DNA from: WTFY01 sp964614915
GTDB taxonomy: Bacteria; Pseudomonadota; Gammaproteobacteria; UBA4575
Direction: 5' to 3'
Length of the DNA: 64,000 bases
Assembly: GCA_964614915.1 (NCBI GenBank)
Contig: CAZTNC010000003.1
Location: 1-64,000 of the forward strand
Part shown: positions 9,387-19,226 of the stretch, piece by piece
How positions within the stretch are numbered: position 1 is the stretch's first letter
How the letters are laid out: every line of letters starts with the position of its first letter
Program-made: the position numbers and the translations under genes
The notes under the pieces: model-generated
Told to the model about the DNA's origin: nothing
Database searches by the model: none
Seen by the model: the letters and a program-made list of their open reading frames with translations, nothing else

Positions 9387-10463
9387 ATGTTTTCAATACT
9401 CAACCGTTATTTCTCCCGCGAACTTGCCCTTACCTTTGTTGCGGTAAGTGCCGTTTTGCTGGCCGTGGTGGTGAGCAAGTCCTTCGTCTCCCTTCTGACG
9501 CGGGTCATGGATGGCAAGATGTCTGCGGATGCAGTGCTGTCGCTGCTGGGCCTGGGGATCCTGGAGGCTGCGATCCTGCTGGCCCCGTTTGCCCTGTTCA
9601 TCTCGGTCATGCTGGTGCTGGGGCGCCTGTACCGCGACAGCGAGATCTACGCGATCAAGGCCAACGGTATCGGTCAGCTGAGACTGTTCCGGTATGCAGC
9701 GCTGTTCGTGCTGCCGGTGATCGTGCTGCTCGGCTATGCCTCGCTATTTCTAGCCCCGCAGATCGCACAGCAGGTCGAGACCATCAAGCTCGAGGCCAAG
9801 GAGCGCACCAGCGTGCTGGGCCTGGTGCCCGGCCAGTTCATTGAGGCCCGGCAGGGGGACTGGGTCGTTTTCGTCGAGTCGGCCGACCGCGAATCAGGCA
9901 CGGCCAAGAACATATTCATCTACGACCGGCGCGGGGACAGGATATCGATTGAAACCGCGCGCAGCGTGCAGCAAACGGACTCTCCGGACCTGGAGGGCAG
10001 GTCGCTTGTCCTGAGTCAGGGCCGGCGGTACGAGGGAATCCCGGGCGAGGGCAACTTCACAGTACTGTCCTTTGATCACCACAGCGTGCGCATCCCCGAA
10101 CTGAATGCCGCCCCCGACCACGACGACCCCGAACTCATGACGGCGGCACAACTGCTCGCCTCGCACGCAAGCCCCGAGGTGGCCGAACTGCAGTGGCGGC
10201 TGTCGATCCCGGTAGCGGCCCTGCTGCTGGTGCTGCTCGCCTTTCCGCTGAGCGTGGTTCGCCCACGCCAGGGAAGATTTGCCAAGCTCGGCCTGGCCAT
10301 CGTCATCTACCTGATCTATTCCAACCTGATGATCCTGGCCGAAACCTGGGTTGCCGACGACCGGCTGCCCACCGTGCCGGGCCTGTTTGCCGTGCATGGG
10401 GTTATTGCGCTGATGGTTGTGTTCCTGTTCATGAGGCAGGGTGCGTGGGCGCACAGGACATGA
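9387..10463 (+). CDS. lptF: LPS export ABC transporter permease LptF
   Basis: Inner-membrane permease of the LptB2FGC complex, which extracts lipopolysaccharide and feeds it to the periplasmic Lpt bridge. The 358 aa protein has an N-terminal pair of helices (from ALTFVAVSAVLLAVVVSK), a third near residue 90, a periplasmic beta-jellyroll (about 125-260), and three C-terminal helices. A GTG at 9357 is also in frame, but the ATG at 9387 gives MFSILNRYFSRE, the usual LptF start. It overlaps lptG by 4 nt (ATGA). Confidence 0.94.
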   Translation: MFSILNRYFSRELALTFVAVSAVLLAVVVSKSFVSLLTRVMDGKMSADAVLSLLGLGILEAAILLAPFALFISVMLVLGRLYRDSEIYAIKANGIGQLRLFRYAALFVLPVIVLLGYASLFLAPQIAQQVETIKLEAKERTSVLGLVPGQFIEARQGDWVVFVESADRESGTAKNIFIYDRRGDRISIETARSVQQTDSPDLEGRSLVLSQGRRYEGIPGEGNFTVLSFDHHSVRIPELNAAPDHDDPELMTAAQLLASHASPEVAELQWRLSIPVAALLLVLLAFPLSVVRPRQGRFAKLGLAIVIYLIYSNLMILAETWVADDRLPTVPGLFAVHGVIALMVVFLFMRQGAWAHRT

Positions 10464-11539
10464 AGCTGGTTCACCAGTATGACGGGTACCTGGCGCGCAC
10501 CGTCCTAGTCAGCACCCTGCTGGCCTTCGGCGTTCTCTTTGCCGTCGACTCGACCATTGATCTGATCAACGACCTGGAGTCCATCGGCAAGCGGGGCTTT
10601 GGCGTGCGTCATGTCCTGCTGATGCTGTTGCTCGGCATGCCGCAGCGCCTGTACGACCTGATGCCCGCATCCCTGCTGCTCGGCACATTGCTGGGCCTCG
10701 GACACCTGGCCGCACGCAACGAACTGGAAGCGCTTCGCTCGGTGGGGATCGGGCGATTGCGCATTCTTGGCTCGGTGCTGGCGGTGGGCACGGTGCTGGT
10801 GGCTTTCAGCATGGTGGTCGGGGAAACCATTGCTCCCACCACAGAGGGCTATCTGCGCAGCCTGAACAAGACCAGCGACCTGCACAAGATCTCCATCCGC
10901 TCGCGCCACGGACTGTGGACCCGTGACGGACCCCGCTTCATCAACGTCAAGCAGATCTTCACGGATTACCGCATGACCGATGTCTGGGTGTACGAGATGG
11001 ATGCCGAGCAGCGGCTCAAGCGCGTGAGCTTTGCCAAGACCGCGGTCTACGAGGGGGATGCCTGGAGACTGTCGCAGGTCCGCCACAGCCTGATCACGGA
11101 GCACGGGGTGCAGATTTCTGCCTCGGAGGAGGAGTTCTGGCCGCAGCTGATCACCCCGGAGCTGTTCAATGTGGTGACCGTCAAGCCCGAGCACATGGCG
11201 GCTGCCAAGCTTGGCACCTACATCGACTACCTGGAGCAGAACGGGCTGAATTCACAGCGCTACCAGCTGGCCTTCTACAACCGGTTTGCAGTGCCACTGT
11301 CCGGGCTTGCAATGCTGCTGCTGGCGGTGCCGTTCGTATTCCGTCCGGTGCGTTCCGGAGGGCAGGGTCAGCGCATGGCGCTGGGCATCGGTATCGCCGT
11401 GGCCTACAACCTGCTGAGCCGGATGCTGGGAAATGCCAGCGTCGTGTACGGTGTGCCGGCTCTCCTGGGCGCATTCGTTCCGGTGGTGTTGGTGTTTTTC
11501 ATCGCGTATGTCGCCTACCGGAAAATGGCCTGGGTCTAG
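10460..11539 (+). CDS. lptG: LPS export ABC transporter permease LptG
   Basis: The second permease of the LPS extractor, partner of LptF. The start at 10460 (MKLVHQYDGYLARTVL) overlaps the lptF stop in ATGA, so the two subunits are translationally coupled. The 359 aa protein has six predicted membrane helices flanking a periplasmic domain (about 130-260); the segment RLYDLMPASLLLGTLLGLG is typical of LptG. lptB and lptC are not in the window. Confidence 0.94.
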   Translation: MKLVHQYDGYLARTVLVSTLLAFGVLFAVDSTIDLINDLESIGKRGFGVRHVLLMLLLGMPQRLYDLMPASLLLGTLLGLGHLAARNELEALRSVGIGRLRILGSVLAVGTVLVAFSMVVGETIAPTTEGYLRSLNKTSDLHKISIRSRHGLWTRDGPRFINVKQIFTDYRMTDVWVYEMDAEQRLKRVSFAKTAVYEGDAWRLSQVRHSLITEHGVQISASEEEFWPQLITPELFNVVTVKPEHMAAAKLGTYIDYLEQNGLNSQRYQLAFYNRFAVPLSGLAMLLLAVPFVFRPVRSGGQGQRMALGIGIAVAYNLLSRMLGNASVVYGVPALLGAFVPVVLVFFIAYVAYRKMAWV

Positions 11540-11964
11540 AGGCGCACCAGCCGGGTCCCCGAGGCGATATCGTGCCAGCTGCGCGATTGCGCATCGAACA
11601 GGACCCAGAAGTACCCCAGGCCCATGGGAATCCACGAAATCAGTGCCACTGCGAAGCGCACCAGCGACGTCTTCCAGCTCAACGCCGAGCCGTCCGTGCC
11701 GACTACCTTGAATTTCCAGGTGCGCATGCCGAGCGTCTGCCCGCCGTGGGTCCAGCACCAGCCATAAAAGACGAATGAAAGTACAAGCAGGTACCCCTGG
11801 TAGAGGATGAACAGGTCATGCCCGGGATGGATCTTGAGCGGGATCACCAGCACGAACGAGGCGAAAAAAAGAAGCGTGAGCAGCAACAGGAAATCATACA
11901 AGATGGCGGCAAAGTGGCGCAGCAGCGAAACCGGCTGGTCGTCGTGCAAAAGTGTCTCGTTCAT
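11536..11964 (-). CDS. RDD family membrane protein
   Basis: A 142 aa protein with three hydrophobic helices and the RDD pattern (RHFAAILYDFLLLL in helix 1, GQTLGMRTWKFKVV after helix 2). RDD proteins are poorly understood; some take part in ion or osmolyte exchange. I use the ATG at 11964 (MNETLLHDD); a TTG 24 nt earlier is also open. No Shine-Dalgarno is visible, but a perfect TATAAT lies 6 bp before the ATG. The gene converges on lptG with a 4-nt overlap of stops. Confidence 0.82.
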   Translation of the reverse strand: MNETLLHDDQPVSLLRHFAAILYDFLLLLTLLFFASFVLVIPLKIHPGHDLFILYQGYLLVLSFVFYGWCWTHGGQTLGMRTWKFKVVGTDGSALSWKTSLVRFAVALISWIPMGLGYFWVLFDAQSRSWHDIASGTRLVRL

Positions 11965-11970
11965 GGGCGG

Positions 11971-11976
11971 ATTATA
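11971..11976 (-). promoter_or_regulatory. -10 box just before the RDD gene
   Basis: A perfect TATAAT (minus strand) 6 bp upstream of the RDD start codon, with no recognisable -35 hexamer at 16-18 bp. Initiation 6-8 nt downstream would produce a leaderless or near-leaderless mRNA, which fits the absence of a ribosome-binding site. Confidence 0.4.
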
Positions 11977-12215
11977 GAGTAGGCCCAAGTTGATTTTGCC
12001 ATGTGAAGTTCATACACTGGATGTGCCCTGCCTGCATGGTGCGGGCCCTTGTGAATGACCAGCCAACGGGGTATGACTCAGGCCAGACAGCATTCCACCC
12101 TACCCATGGTTCATGCAACCCCAGCCTATCCTCTGCCTTCACGACACCATCTGATCTCTTGCTATTCCCCTGACTCATGCAGTTGGCATGCCGCCGTGTA
12201 CGCAAGATCTGATTC

Positions 12216-13121
12216 ATGAGTGACTCGGCTGCGGACCTTTCGGTCATCGAGGCCTTTTTGGACAGTCTGTGGGTCGAGCACGGGCTGAGTGAAAATACGC
12301 TGCGTGCCTATCGCAATGACCTGCTGGGCCTGTCGCGCTGGCTGTCCCGCACGGCAACCGGCATCACGGAGGCCCACCGCGAACACGTGCTCGATTACCT
12401 GTCCTACCGCGTGCAGCAGGGCAGCCGGCCACGTTCATCAGCAAGACTGCTGTCCAGTATCCGGCGCTTTTACCGCTACCTCGTGCGACAGGGCACGCTC
12501 CAGAAGGATCCGTCCGCGGAGATTGAATTTCCCAAGCTGGGGCGGGCACTGCCGGGCACCTTGACGAAGGAGGAGGTCGAGCAATTACTGGATGCCCCGG
12601 ATACCCGGACCGCCCACGGGGTCCGTGACCGGGCCATGCTCGAAGTGCTGTATGCCTGCGGGCTTCGCGTCAGTGAGCTGGTGGCGCTGACCCTGTATCA
12701 GGTCAACCTCAATCAGGGGGTGATCCGTGTGCTCGGGAAGGGCAGCAAGGAGCGACTGATCCCGTTCGGCGAGCAGGCCGGCGAGTGGATCACCGAGTTT
12801 GTCCACGGTGCACGCGCCGAGTTGCTGAAACCCGGGCACCAGTGTGATGCCCTGTTTGTGACCAACCGCGGTGCGGCGATGACACGTCAGGCCTTCTGGC
12901 ACCTGGTCCGAAGGCATGCGAAAAAGGCCGGGATCAGCAAGCACCTTTCGCCCCACACCCTGCGCCATGCCTTTGCCACGCACCTGCTGAACCACGGTGC
13001 GGACCTGCGGGTGGTACAGATGCTGCTTGGACACAGCGATCTGTCGACCACCCAGATCTACACGCACGTGGCCCAGGCGAGGCTTCAGGAACTACACCGC
13101 AAGCATCATCCCCGTGGCTGA
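12216..13121 (+). CDS. xerD: site-specific tyrosine recombinase XerD
   Basis: Partner of XerC in resolving chromosome dimers at dif. All catalytic residues are visible: Arg151 (GLRVSEL), Lys175 (GKGSK), His247 and Arg250 (HTLRH), His273 (LGHSD) and the nucleophile Tyr282 (TQIYTH). The SAM-like core-binding domain fills residues 1-105. Identity as XerD rather than XerC rests on the dsbC gene that follows, as in the E. coli xerD-dsbC order. The upstream gap (11977-12215) holds no gene that I can support. Confidence 0.93.
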   Translation: MSDSAADLSVIEAFLDSLWVEHGLSENTLRAYRNDLLGLSRWLSRTATGITEAHREHVLDYLSYRVQQGSRPRSSARLLSSIRRFYRYLVRQGTLQKDPSAEIEFPKLGRALPGTLTKEEVEQLLDAPDTRTAHGVRDRAMLEVLYACGLRVSELVALTLYQVNLNQGVIRVLGKGSKERLIPFGEQAGEWITEFVHGARAELLKPGHQCDALFVTNRGAAMTRQAFWHLVRRHAKKAGISKHLSPHTLRHAFATHLLNHGADLRVVQMLLGHSDLSTTQIYTHVAQARLQELHRKHHPRG

Positions 13122-13213
13122 GCCAATGCCAGGTTTCGGGGAATTAATTTTTACCGTGGCAGTCTCACGTGGTGTACTATCCTGACCCTAGAGGAGAGCA
13201 ACAGGGAGTCATT

Positions 13214-13948
13214 GTGCACAGCCGAATCATTCTCATGTGGGCCCTGGCCATCCTGGCAGGTCCCGTCCTGGCGGGCGAGGCCGAGGACATCGCGAACATC
13301 AAGCAACGCCTGCACCAGCTGGTGCCCGGGGAACCCTCTTCCATCCGGCCAGCAGCCGTACCCGGGTTTTATGAAATCATGTATGGAACCGAGCTGCTGT
13401 ACCTGTCTTCCGATGCGCGCTACGGGATCCAGGGCGAGCTGGTCGACCTGGAGACGGGCGTGAATTTAGCCGAGGCTGCGCGCTCCAATGTGCGAAAGGG
13501 CCTGATCGAGGCCGTGGATGAGTCGCAGATGCTGATCTATTCCCCGTCGAACCCGCGCCACACCCTAACGGTATTCACCGACATCGATTGCGGGTACTGC
13601 CGCAAGATGCACTCGGAGATGGGAGAGTTGCACGACCACGGGATCGCGATTCGCTACCTGATGTTTCCCCGCAGCGGCGTGGATACACTCTCGTACGACA
13701 AGGCTGTCGATGTCTGGTGTTCGGAAGACCCGCTGACTTCGCTCACCCGGGCCAAGGCCGGCGAGGAGGTACTGTCGGCAGACTGTGAGCACCCGGTGGA
13801 GTCGCAATACGAACTCGGGAAGCAGGTTGGAGTGACCGGCACGCCGGCGATCATCACAGAAGACGGCCGGATGATCCGCGGCTACCATCCGCCCAAGGAA
13901 CTGGCCGCTACCCTGGATTCCCTGTCCGAAAGGAACGCCGCCCCTTGA
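13214..13948 (+). CDS. dsbC: thiol:disulfide interchange protein DsbC
   Basis: Periplasmic disulfide isomerase. The GTG at 13214 gives a short signal peptide (MHSRIILMWALAILAGPVLA, cleavage before GEAED). An N-terminal dimerisation domain (about 22-85) precedes a thioredoxin-fold domain with the active site CGYC (Cys126, Cys129) and a cis-proline loop (GTPAI). Length 244 aa is typical. An earlier in-frame GTG at 13169 would spoil the signal peptide. AGAGGAGAG lies 17-25 nt upstream and GGGAG at 13204-13208 is well spaced. A possible -10, TACTAT, lies at 13175-13180. Confidence 0.92.
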   Translation: MHSRIILMWALAILAGPVLAGEAEDIANIKQRLHQLVPGEPSSIRPAAVPGFYEIMYGTELLYLSSDARYGIQGELVDLETGVNLAEAARSNVRKGLIEAVDESQMLIYSPSNPRHTLTVFTDIDCGYCRKMHSEMGELHDHGIAIRYLMFPRSGVDTLSYDKAVDVWCSEDPLTSLTRAKAGEEVLSADCEHPVESQYELGKQVGVTGTPAIITEDGRMIRGYHPPKELAATLDSLSERNAAP

Positions 13949-14067
13949 GCAGACCCCAGGTGATATGCCACCCAGGTCGAATTCCCACTGATGTGTAACC
14001 CCGTGCTCGCCAGCGGCGATGACTGGGAGGCCGGCATGACATCCACCCCAATGCGCGGGGCCGATTC

Positions 14068-15996
14068 ATGAGTGCGAGATACGATGCCTCGGGCATCGAG
14101 GTGCTGAGTGGTCTGGATCCGGTGCGAAAGCACCCCGGCATGTACACGGACATCACCCGGCCCAACCACCTGGCCCATGAGCTGATCGATAACAGCGTCG
14201 ATGAAGCGATCTCGGGCCACGCCAAGAACGTCAACATCACCCTGCACGAGGACGGCTCGCTGGAAGTTGCCGATGACGGGCGCGGCATGCCGGTGGACAT
14301 GCACCCCAAGCTCAAGTTGCCCGGGGTGGAAGTGGTGCTGTCGACCCTGCATGCCGGCGGCAAGTTTTCCGACAAGAACTACACCTTTTCCGGCGGCCTG
14401 CACGGGGTCGGCGTGTCCGTGGTCAATGCCCTGTCCAAGCACATGGAAGTCTGGGTGCGAAGGGACGGCAAGGAATACAACATGGCGTTCAAGGGCGGTA
14501 AAAAAGTCTCGAACCTCGAGGTGATCGGCTCGGTGGGCAAGAAAAACACGGGCACCACCATCCGCTTCTGGCCGGATGCAAGGTATTTCGAGACCTGCAA
14601 GTTTTCAATTCCCAGGCTGCTGCATGTCATGCGTGCCAAGGCCGTGCTGTTTTCCGGTCTCACGGTCCGTTTCGATGACCAGCTGAACGGCGACCAGCAC
14701 GAGTGGTGCTACCAGGGCGGTATTCGGGACTACCTGCTCGACTCCATGCAGGGACTCGAATGCATCCCGGGCGATGCGTTTTGCGGGGACTTCGAAGGCG
14801 GGCAGCAGGCGGTGGAGTGGGCGTTGGCCTGGTCGGAGGAGGCGCGCGAGGGCCTGCAGGAAAGCTATGCCAACTTGGTGCCGACCCCGCAGGGCGGTAC
14901 GCATGTGTCGGGGCTGCGCTCCGGTCTGACCGAGGCGCTGCGAGAATTTTGTGAGTTCCGGAAATTGCTGCCGCGCGGCATCCGCCTGGCCCCGGACGAT
15001 GTCTGGGAAAAGCTCTGCTATGTCCTTTCGGTACGCATTCGCGACCCTCAGTTTGCCGGTCAGACCAAGGAGCGGCTGGGTTCGCGCGAGACTTCCGTGT
15101 TCGTCTCAGGGGTGGCCAAGGATTCGTTCAGCCACTGGTTGAGCCAGAATGCCACGTCAGGCGAACAGATTGCCCAGTTGGCTATCCGCCATGCCGAGGC
15201 CCGCATCAAGCGTGGCAAGAAGATCGTGCGCAAGAAGGCGCTGACGGGTCCAACCCTGCCCGGAAAGCTGATCGATTGCAGTTCCGAGGACCTTGCACAC
15301 ACGGAGCTGTTCCTGGTGGAAGGTGATTCCGCGGGAGGCTCGGCCAAGCAGGCACGGGACCGGGACTTTCAGGCCGTGATGCCCTTGCGCGGCAAGATCC
15401 TGAATGCCTGGGAGGTCGCCCCGGAGCAGGTGCTGGCCTCACAGGAGATCCACGACATCTCGGTGGCGATCGGCGTGGAACCCGGCAGCGAGGACCTGAG
15501 CCGGCTGCGCTATGGAAAGATCTGTGTACTTGCCGATGCCGACCCGGACGGGCTGCATATCGCCACCTTGCTGAGTGCCCTGTTCCTGCAGCATTTTCAA
15601 AAGCTTGTGGAACAAGGCCATGTTTATGTCGCCATGCCGCCCCTGTACCGCATCGATGCGGGCAAGGAGGTGTTTTACGTGCTGGACCAGGAGGAGTGTC
15701 AGGGTGTGCTGGACCAGCTCAAGGCGGAGAAGAAGGCGGGCAACGTCACGATTACGCGTTTCAAGGGTCTAGGGGAGATGAACCCGATGCAGCTTCGCGA
15801 GTCCACCATGGCCGTGGACAGTCGCCGCCTGGTGCAGCTGTCGCTGGTCAACCCGGGCAAGGCCGCCCAGTCCATGGACCGGCTGCTGGCCAAGAAGCGG
15901 GCTGCGGACCGGCGTCGCTGGCTGGAGCAAAAAGGCAATCTCGTCAAGGATTCGAGTCTTCGCGAAAGCCCCGAGCAGTTCCTCGCCAAGGCCTGA
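14068..15996 (+). CDS. parE: DNA topoisomerase IV subunit B
   Basis: The ATPase subunit of the decatenase. A GHKL ATP site is present (ELIDNSVDEA; DDGRGMPVD; GGLHGVGVSVVNALS), then the transducer domain and a TOPRIM domain (EGDSAGGSA; DADPDGLH). Length 642 aa and immediate pairing with parC (6 nt gap) make it ParE rather than GyrB. The 119 bp after dsbC holds no other gene. Confidence 0.95.
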   Translation: MSARYDASGIEVLSGLDPVRKHPGMYTDITRPNHLAHELIDNSVDEAISGHAKNVNITLHEDGSLEVADDGRGMPVDMHPKLKLPGVEVVLSTLHAGGKFSDKNYTFSGGLHGVGVSVVNALSKHMEVWVRRDGKEYNMAFKGGKKVSNLEVIGSVGKKNTGTTIRFWPDARYFETCKFSIPRLLHVMRAKAVLFSGLTVRFDDQLNGDQHEWCYQGGIRDYLLDSMQGLECIPGDAFCGDFEGGQQAVEWALAWSEEAREGLQESYANLVPTPQGGTHVSGLRSGLTEALREFCEFRKLLPRGIRLAPDDVWEKLCYVLSVRIRDPQFAGQTKERLGSRETSVFVSGVAKDSFSHWLSQNATSGEQIAQLAIRHAEARIKRGKKIVRKKALTGPTLPGKLIDCSSEDLAHTELFLVEGDSAGGSAKQARDRDFQAVMPLRGKILNAWEVAPEQVLASQEIHDISVAIGVEPGSEDLSRLRYGKICVLADADPDGLHIATLLSALFLQHFQKLVEQGHVYVAMPPLYRIDAGKEVFYVLDQEECQGVLDQLKAEKKAGNVTITRFKGLGEMNPMQLRESTMAVDSRRLVQLSLVNPGKAAQSMDRLLAKKRAADRRRWLEQKGNLVKDSSLRESPEQFLAKA

Positions 15997-16002
15997 TCCC
16001 CC

Positions 16003-18258
16003 ATGAGCACGAATCTGGAAATGGATTTTGGCGGCAACTCGAAGTTGCCCATCCAGGAATTTGCCGAGCAGGCCTACCTGGAGTACTCGATGTACGCCAT
16101 CCTCGATCGAGCCCTGCCGCATATCGGCGATGGCCTGAAGCCGGTGCAGCGGCGTATCGTGTACGCCATGTCCGAGCTCGGCCTGTCTTCGGGCTCCAAG
16201 CCCAAGAAGTCCGCACGTACGGTCGGCGATGTCATCGGCAAATACCACCCGCACGGGGACAGCGCCTGTTATGAAGCGATGGTGCTGATGGCCCAGGAGT
16301 TCTCGTACCGCTACCCCCTCATTGACGGGCAGGGTAACTGGGGTTCCACCGATGACCCGAAATCCTTCGCGGCCATGCGCTACACGGAGTCCCGCCTGAC
16401 CCGCTATGCCAAGGCCTTGCTGGCGGAACTGGAGCAGGGCACCGCACAGTGGCAGGCCAATTTCGATGCCACGCTGTCCGAACCCGCCGTGCTGCCGGCG
16501 CGCCTGCCAAATGTGCTGCTAAACGGCGGTGCCGGAATTGCCGTGGGCATGTCGACCGACATCCCTTCGCACAACCTCAACGAGGTGGTGGATGCCTGCG
16601 TGCACCTGCTCGAACATCCCAAGGCTACGGTGGAGGACCTGTGCAAACACATCCTCGGCCCGGATTACCCGACCGCTGCGGAAATCACATCTGCGCGAGA
16701 GGAGATCCGTAACCTGTACGAGACCGGCACGGGCTCGATCCGCATGCGTGCCTGCTACGAGGCTGAGGACCGCAACCTGGTGGTCACCGCATTGCCCTAC
16801 CAGGTCTCGGGGTCCAAGGTACTGGAGCAGATCGCCCAGCAGATCCAGGCCAAGAAGCTGCCCCTGGTGCAGAATCTGCGCGATGAGTCTGATTACGAGA
16901 ACCCCGTGAGAATCGTGATCACACCCCGCAGCAACCGCACGGATACCGAAGCGCTCATGTCGCACCTGTTCGCCACTACGGACCTGGAGCGGAATTACCG
17001 GGTCAACCTGAACGTGATCGGCAGCGATGGCCGCCCGAAGGTCAAGAACCTGCGAGAGCTGCTGAAAGAGTGGCTCGCATTCAGGGTGCAGACTGTGAAG
17101 CGCCGCCTGCAGTGGCGCCTCGACAAGGTCGAGCGCCGCCTGCACATCCTGGCCGGCCTGTTGATCGTGTACCTCGACCTGGACGAGGTAATCCGGATCA
17201 TACGCGAGGAGGAGGACCCCAAGTCCCGGCTGATCAAGAAGTTCCGTCTCAGCGAGGAGCAGGTGGAGGCCATCCTAAATGTGCGCCTGCGTCACCTGGC
17301 GAAGCTCGAAGAGGCAAAAATCAGGACTGAGCAGCAGGCGCTTGAGGACGAACGCGGGGAACTTCGCTCCACGTTGAAATCCACCCGGCGCCTGAAGACG
17401 CTGGTCAAGAAGGAGTTGCGCGAGGATGCCGCAGAATTCGGGGATGCCCGGCGCAGCCAGTTGGTTGAGCGCGAGGTCTCCAGTGCACTGGATGAATCGG
17501 AGCTGGTGCCTGCCGAGCGGGTTACGGTCGTGCTGTCCGAGAAAGGCTGGACACGGGCAGCCAAGGGAGTGGACGTCGACGTGCACGCCCTGAGCTATCG
17601 CACCGGCGATGCCTACCAGGCGCATGTCACGGGCAAGTCCAACCAGCTGGTACTGTTTCTGGATGCAGAAGGGCGTTGCTATGCCCTGCAGGCCCACGGC
17701 CTGCCCTCGGCACGCAGCCAGGGCGAGCCGCTGAGCGGACATTTCAAGACCACAGACGGTGCCCAGTTCGCCGGCCTGATGATGGGTGAGGAAGAGGACA
17801 ACTTCCTGGTTGCAAGCAGTGCCGGATACGGTTTTGTCTGTAAATTCGCCGACATGACCACCCGCAGCCGCTCGGGCAAGGCGGTACTGTCCGTGCCGAA
17901 AGGGGCCATGGCCCTGCCTCCCGTGAGAGTGCGAGATGTGGAGCAGGACCGGGTGGTCGCAGTCAGCTCCCAGGGACGCATGCTGGTCATTCCCGTGGCG
18001 GAACTGCCGATGCTGACCAAGGGGAAGGGCAACCGCATCATCCACGTGCGCCACGGCGGCGATGAGGACGGGGAATCGATGTGTGCCGTGGCCATCGTTC
18101 GCGAGGACGAGTCCATCACGTTGCACTCGGGGCAACGCATCAAGAAAATGAATGCACGTGAGCTTGCCGAGTATGCCGGTGCACGTGCCAAGCGCGGCAT
18201 GCTGCTCTCCCGGGGCTATCGCAGCATCGATGCAATTGAGGTACATTTCAAGGATTGA
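16003..18258 (+). CDS. parC: DNA topoisomerase IV subunit A
   Basis: The DNA-cleaving subunit of topoisomerase IV. The active-site tyrosine is Tyr127 in AMRYTESRL. The quinolone-determining region reads HPHGDSACYEAM (Ser87, Glu91), the wild-type residues associated with quinolone sensitivity. A coiled-coil tower and a C-terminal beta-pinwheel domain follow (about 490-751). It forms an operon with parE. Confidence 0.96.
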   Translation: MSTNLEMDFGGNSKLPIQEFAEQAYLEYSMYAILDRALPHIGDGLKPVQRRIVYAMSELGLSSGSKPKKSARTVGDVIGKYHPHGDSACYEAMVLMAQEFSYRYPLIDGQGNWGSTDDPKSFAAMRYTESRLTRYAKALLAELEQGTAQWQANFDATLSEPAVLPARLPNVLLNGGAGIAVGMSTDIPSHNLNEVVDACVHLLEHPKATVEDLCKHILGPDYPTAAEITSAREEIRNLYETGTGSIRMRACYEAEDRNLVVTALPYQVSGSKVLEQIAQQIQAKKLPLVQNLRDESDYENPVRIVITPRSNRTDTEALMSHLFATTDLERNYRVNLNVIGSDGRPKVKNLRELLKEWLAFRVQTVKRRLQWRLDKVERRLHILAGLLIVYLDLDEVIRIIREEEDPKSRLIKKFRLSEEQVEAILNVRLRHLAKLEEAKIRTEQQALEDERGELRSTLKSTRRLKTLVKKELREDAAEFGDARRSQLVEREVSSALDESELVPAERVTVVLSEKGWTRAAKGVDVDVHALSYRTGDAYQAHVTGKSNQLVLFLDAEGRCYALQAHGLPSARSQGEPLSGHFKTTDGAQFAGLMMGEEEDNFLVASSAGYGFVCKFADMTTRSRSGKAVLSVPKGAMALPPVRVRDVEQDRVVAVSSQGRMLVIPVAELPMLTKGKGNRIIHVRHGGDEDGESMCAVAIVREDESITLHSGQRIKKMNARELAEYAGARAKRGMLLSRGYRSIDAIEVHFKD

Positions 18259-18330
18259 ACGCACTGTGGCCGGGAGATCATCCGGGAGTTTTTCGGCGAC
18301 TGGATGCATGAGGATATTCTGAAGATGGGT

Positions 18331-19212
18331 ATGCGCCTTTTACTGTTTTTGCTCACCAACTTCTCGGTGGTTCTTGTCCTGAGTATCAGTGCCCGGGTGC
18401 TCGGGCTCGATCACTGGCTCGCAGCGCAGGGAATGGCCGGACAGCTGAATGGCCTGCTGCTGATGTCGTTGGCTTTCGGGTTTGGTGGTGCCTTCATTTC
18501 CCTGGCCATCTCCAAGTGGATGGCCAAGCGCAGCATGGGTGTGCGGGTCATCGAGGCGCCAGGTAATACCACGGAGAAGTGGCTGCTTGAGACGGTCCGC
18601 AGGCAGGCCGAACAGGCCGGGATCGGCATGCCCGAAGTCGGGATTTTCGATTCACCTCAGCTGAATGCCTTTGCGACCGGCATGAAACGCAACGATGCGC
18701 TGGTTGCAGTGAGCACGGGCCTGCTGGGGGCTATGAGCCGCGATGAGGTCGAGGCCGTGCTCGGTCACGAGGTTAGCCACGTAGCCAACGGGGACATGAT
18801 CACCATGGGGTTGTTGCAGGGGGTGCTGAACACCTTCGTGATCTTCATATCACGCATCGTCGGTCTGATCGTAGACAAGGCCGTGTTCAAGGTGGAGCGC
18901 GGTATCGGTCCGGGCTATTTCATTGCAAGCATCATTGCCGAGATCATCCTCGGGATACTAGCGGCAATCATTGCAAGCTGGTTTTCAAGGCGCCGGGAAT
19001 TCCGTGCCGATGCCGGGGGTGCCCGCCTGGCCGGGCGCGAAAAGATGATCGCGGCCCTGCAGCGCCTGCAGGCCCAGTACGAGCCCGATGCCCTGCCAGG
19101 TCAGTTGGCCGCCTTCGGGATCTCGGGGGGTGTCAAGAGCGGATTGCAAAAGCTGCTCATGTCCCATCCGCCGCTCACCGAGCGGATCGCCGCCCTGCAC
19201 CAGGCCGGGTAA
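18331..19212 (+). CDS. htpX: membrane zinc metalloprotease HtpX
   Basis: An M48B protease that helps degrade misfolded inner-membrane proteins with FtsH. Two N-terminal helices (MRLLLFLLTNFSVVLVLSI and a second near 40-55), the zinc motif HEVSHVANGD, two further helices (160-220), and the glutamate ligand region RREFRADAGGARLA are visible. Total 293 aa, normal. Upstream in-frame ATGs at 18304 and 18325 are possible; 18331 matches the usual MRxxLFLLTN start. Confidence 0.93.
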   Translation: MRLLLFLLTNFSVVLVLSISARVLGLDHWLAAQGMAGQLNGLLLMSLAFGFGGAFISLAISKWMAKRSMGVRVIEAPGNTTEKWLLETVRRQAEQAGIGMPEVGIFDSPQLNAFATGMKRNDALVAVSTGLLGAMSRDEVEAVLGHEVSHVANGDMITMGLLQGVLNTFVIFISRIVGLIVDKAVFKVERGIGPGYFIASIIAEIILGILAAIIASWFSRRREFRADAGGARLAGREKMIAALQRLQAQYEPDALPGQLAAFGISGGVKSGLQKLLMSHPPLTERIAALHQAG

Positions 19213-19226
19213 GACCAAAAGCCAGC

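Noticed and set aside
17275..18309. 344-codon open frame on the minus strand
   Set aside because: Antisense shadow of parC with repetitive His/Gln/Gly composition.
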